Source: Pandoraea apista
Lineage (GTDB): Bacteria; Pseudomonadota; Gammaproteobacteria; Burkholderiales; Burkholderiaceae
Reading direction: 5' to 3'
Length of the DNA stretch: 64,000 bases
Assembly: GCF_001465595.2 (NCBI RefSeq)
Contig: NZ_CP013481.2
Location: 3,658,001-3,722,000 of the forward strand
Positions 61,829 through 64,000 of this stretch are shown here, piece by piece (within the stretch, counting starts at the first letter, position 1; each line of letters starts with the position of its first letter). The translations under genes and the position numbers were made by a program. The notes beneath the pieces are model-generated. The model was not told the DNA's origin, searched no databases, and worked only from the letters and a program-made list of their open reading frames with translations.

Positions 61829-63517
61829 ATGATCAGAGATCAGTTCCTTCTCGACATTTCCGACGAGTTGATCATCGATAACTTCGCCGGCGGCGGCGGT
61901 GCGAGCTGCGGCATTGAACTGGCGCTGGGCCGCCACGTCGACCACGCGATCAACCACGATCCCGAGGCCGTGGCCATGCACGCGATGAACCACCCGCAGA
62001 CCGAGCATCACTGCGAATCGGTGTGGGACGTAGACCCGCTCGCGCTGACACAAGGTCGTCCTGTGGGCCTCGCCTGGTTCTCGCCGGACTGCAAGCACTT
62101 CAGCAAGGCCAAGGGCGGCAAGCCGCGCGACAAAAAGATTCGCGGGTTGGCGTGGGTAGCGATGCGCTGGGCCGCACTGGTGCGTCCGCGCGTCATCATG
62201 CTTGAGAACGTCGAGGAATTCCGGACGTGGGGCCCAGTGCTCGCGGATGGCTCTCCGTGTCCAAAGCGCAAAGGCGAGACATTCCACTCTTTCGTCCGTC
62301 AGCTTGAGGCGATGGGGTATGCGGTAGAGCACCGCGAGCTGCGCGCCTGCGACTACGGTGCACCGACGATCCGCAAGCGCCTGTTCCTGATCGCGCGTTG
62401 CGACGGCAAGCCGATCGTGTGGCCCGAGCCGACCCACGGCGCGCCCGGAAGTGTTGCCGTGGTCGCCGGCGAACGCAAGCCGTGGCGGACCGCCGCCGAG
62501 TGCATCGACTGGTCGATCCCCTGCCCGTCCATCTTCGAGCGCAAGAAGGAATTGGCCGAGACAACGCAGCGCCGAATAGCGCGGGGCATGCGCCGGTACG
62601 TCATCGACTCGGCCGATCCGTTCATCGTGAAGGTGAACCACGGGTACGACTACTTCCGGGGTCAGCCGCTCGGCGAACCGATTCAGACGCTGACCGGCAA
62701 ACACGGATTCGGCCTGGTCGCGCCGCACCTTACCAAGTTCCGCACCGGCTCGACAGGATCGGATCTACGCGAGCCGGCGCCGACCATCACCGCAGGCCCG
62801 AAGGAAAACCCGGCTGGTGCAGCGCACGCGCTTGGACTTGTCGTGCCGGTACTGACTGAGTGCGCGAATGCGTCGACACAACGCTCGTGGCCGGCGGACG
62901 AGCCGCTCCGCACTCAATGCGCCGAGGTCAAGGGTGGGCACTTCGCTCTCGCAGCGGCATTCCTCGCGAAGCACTACGGCGGGAATTACGACGGGCCCGG
63001 TGTCGGACTGAAAGAACCGGTCAGCACAATCACGACGGCCGACCATCATGCGCTGGTGTCGTCGCATATGGTCAAGCTGCGCGGCGAATGCACGGGGAGC
63101 GCCACCGGTGAACCGGTGCCGACCATTTCAGCACAGGGCAACCATATCGGTGAGGTACGCGCGTTCCTGGTGAAGTACTACAGCGAAGGCGGTCAGGATC
63201 AGGACTGCCGTGACCCGATGCACACGATCCCGACAAAGGACCGCCTCGGCTTGGTCACCGTCGCCGGCGAGCAATACCAGATCGCCGACATCGGCATGCG
63301 CATGCTCGAGCCGCACGAATTGTATGCGGCGCAGGGCTTCCCATCGACCTACGTCATCGCCCCCGAATTCAACGGCAAGCGCCTCGCGAAGCATGCGCAG
63401 GTTCGCATGTGTGGCAACAGCGTCAGTCCGCCGATGGCAGCCGCGCTCGTGCGTGCGAATGTGCCCGAGTTGGCTGCGTGGACGCCGAAGGAACGAAAGA
63501 GGTTGGCGGCAGCATGA
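61829..63517 (+). CDS. DNA (cytosine-5) methyltransferase
   Basis: A 562-residue C5 methyltransferase. Motif I is DNFAGGGGASCGIEL, motif IV is FSPDCKHFSKAKGG with the catalytic Cys, motif VI is MLENVEEF, motif VIII is IRKRLF, and motifs IX-X are AAQGFPSTY and GNSVSPPM. The stretch between VIII and IX is unusual: five related units of about 40-60 residues each containing an EPxxTIT-like phrase (GEPIQTLT, REPAPTIT, DEPLRTQ, KEPVSTIT, GEPVPTIS). No restriction endonuclease gene is next to it, so it is probably a phage-borne solitary methylase for protection against host restriction. Confidence 0.93.
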   Translation: MIRDQFLLDISDELIIDNFAGGGGASCGIELALGRHVDHAINHDPEAVAMHAMNHPQTEHHCESVWDVDPLALTQGRPVGLAWFSPDCKHFSKAKGGKPRDKKIRGLAWVAMRWAALVRPRVIMLENVEEFRTWGPVLADGSPCPKRKGETFHSFVRQLEAMGYAVEHRELRACDYGAPTIRKRLFLIARCDGKPIVWPEPTHGAPGSVAVVAGERKPWRTAAECIDWSIPCPSIFERKKELAETTQRRIARGMRRYVIDSADPFIVKVNHGYDYFRGQPLGEPIQTLTGKHGFGLVAPHLTKFRTGSTGSDLREPAPTITAGPKENPAGAAHALGLVVPVLTECANASTQRSWPADEPLRTQCAEVKGGHFALAAAFLAKHYGGNYDGPGVGLKEPVSTITTADHHALVSSHMVKLRGECTGSATGEPVPTISAQGNHIGEVRAFLVKYYSEGGQDQDCRDPMHTIPTKDRLGLVTVAGEQYQIADIGMRMLEPHELYAAQGFPSTYVIAPEFNGKRLAKHAQVRMCGNSVSPPMAAALVRANVPELAAWTPKERKRLAAA

Positions 63518-63741
63518 CCACCCACCCGGCCACGGCAAAAAGAAGCCCACGGCATTGCGCGGGCTGAGATCCGATCACCAGGGGCATTTCGGCTTACGGT
63601 CATTTCAAGCTACGCCCTTTTTTGACGGCCATTACTAAGGAATACCCGTGTGGCTCGATATCAAACGACCGCTTTAATGAATGAACGAAGCACTGGAAGA
63701 GATTCTGCGGGTCACCGCACAAGCATGGAGGGTTCTGAGAA

Positions 63742-63987
63742 ATGAGTGACACTTTCCTCTCAGCCGAAGAAGTAGCAGAATTGTCCGGAGTGCGTACCGG
63801 ACGCCGCGGGAAATCCCGTGAGGAATTACAAGCAACGTGGCTTCGATCTGCGGGCATCCCGTTTTGGACGAACGCCCGCGGACGACCCATCGTTGCCAGA
63901 TCTGCAATTGAGGGTCGCCAAGCTGCCGCAGCAGCGGAGCCGCCCAGGAAGAAATGGCAACCCCCAACCCTCTCGCTCGCGGGCTAA
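63742..63987 (+). CDS. DUF4224 domain-containing protein
   Basis: An 81-residue protein, MSDTFLSAEEVAELSGVRTG, with a helix-turn-helix-like start, known to be adjacent to tyrosine integrases in many beta- and gamma-proteobacterial prophages. GGAGG lies ten bases upstream. A 22-codon frame (ATG 63681, MNEALEEILRVTAQAWRVLR) overlaps its start and could be a leader peptide. Confidence 0.8.
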   Translation: MSDTFLSAEEVAELSGVRTGRRGKSREELQATWLRSAGIPFWTNARGRPIVARSAIEGRQAAAAAEPPRKKWQPPTLSLAG

Positions 63988-63990
63988 GAA

Positions 63991-64000
63991 ATGGGACGCA
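63991..64000 (+). CDS. Probable start of phage integrase gene, cut by window
   Basis: Only ATG GGA CGC A is in the window, coding MGR. Position three bases after the DUF4224 stop and this start are what I would expect from a tyrosine integrase, but the protein is not visible. Confidence 0.4.

Noticed and set aside
63514..63570. Tiny frame and hairpin with A-run after the methyltransferase
   Set aside because: 18 codons including stop; the hairpin AGCCC...GGGCT has mismatches and no T-run on the plus strand.
1..64000. CRISPR array
   Set aside because: No regularly spaced direct repeats seen; the Cas2-like protein stands alone.

Overview
The window is G+C-rich bacterial chromosome from a beta-proteobacterium of the Burkholderiaceae; gene content and order (polA, DUF2782, thrB and a BPSS1780-type membrane protein, uvrD, valS, galU) suggest Pandoraea or a close relative. 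This placement is inferred from remembered gene order; no search was run.

Positions 1-25.9 kb are ordinary core chromosome: a type II NADH dehydrogenase cut by the left edge, polA, a LOG-family nucleotide hydrolase whose start codon abuts that of polA, a YeeE/YedE transporter with a probable frameshift near its start, DUF2782, homoserine kinase, UvrD helicase, ValRS, GalU, a TusA-like sulfur carrier, a NUDIX hydrolase, a ClC chloride channel, threonine aldolase, a tautomerase, a class II aldolase, an MFS transporter, AlaRS and a CoA transferase.

Positions 25.9-41.7 kb hold a tightly packed minus-strand catabolic operon. A GntR/UTRA regulator is followed by a complete branched-chain-type ABC importer, a LeuC/LeuD-type hydratase pair, hydantoinase/oxoprolinase subunits B and A, an isochorismatase-fold protein lacking the usual cysteine, a fumarate-reductase-type flavoprotein and an isocitrate-lyase/PEP-mutase-family lyase. 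The last enzymes plus LeuCD form a plausible dehydrogenate-hydrate-cleave module for an unknown di- or tricarboxylate, with HyuAB opening a cyclic amide upstream. Almost identical 31-bp inverted repeats lie in front of this operon and upstream of the neighbouring porin gene, implying one regulon. A LysR regulator with two divergent genes and a DHFR-like gene with its own HxlR regulator follow.

Positions 45.8-50.1 kb are a foreign, visibly A+T-rich island. It sits between a 5' half and a 3' half of a tRNA-Arg(CCU)-like gene and contains an intact tRNA-Arg(CCU) on the opposite strand, two decayed copies of the 3' end of rarA, a HEPN-motif protein with a duplicated C-terminal remnant, a DUF2971-like protein and small unrecognised genes.

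Positions 50.1-64 kb are the early region of a lambdoid prophage, arranged around a CI-like S24 repressor and a YdaS/Cro-type regulator. Leftward: CII-like protein, small proteins, a winged-helix protein and a truncated replication O protein. Rightward: an operator-controlled promoter, a nut-like leader, small proteins, a ParB-like protein, a 5-methylcytosine methyltransferase with a repetitive recognition region, a DUF4224 protein and the first codons of what is probably the integrase. No head, tail or lysis genes are present; the prophage appears to have lost its late half at the junction with the A+T-rich island.
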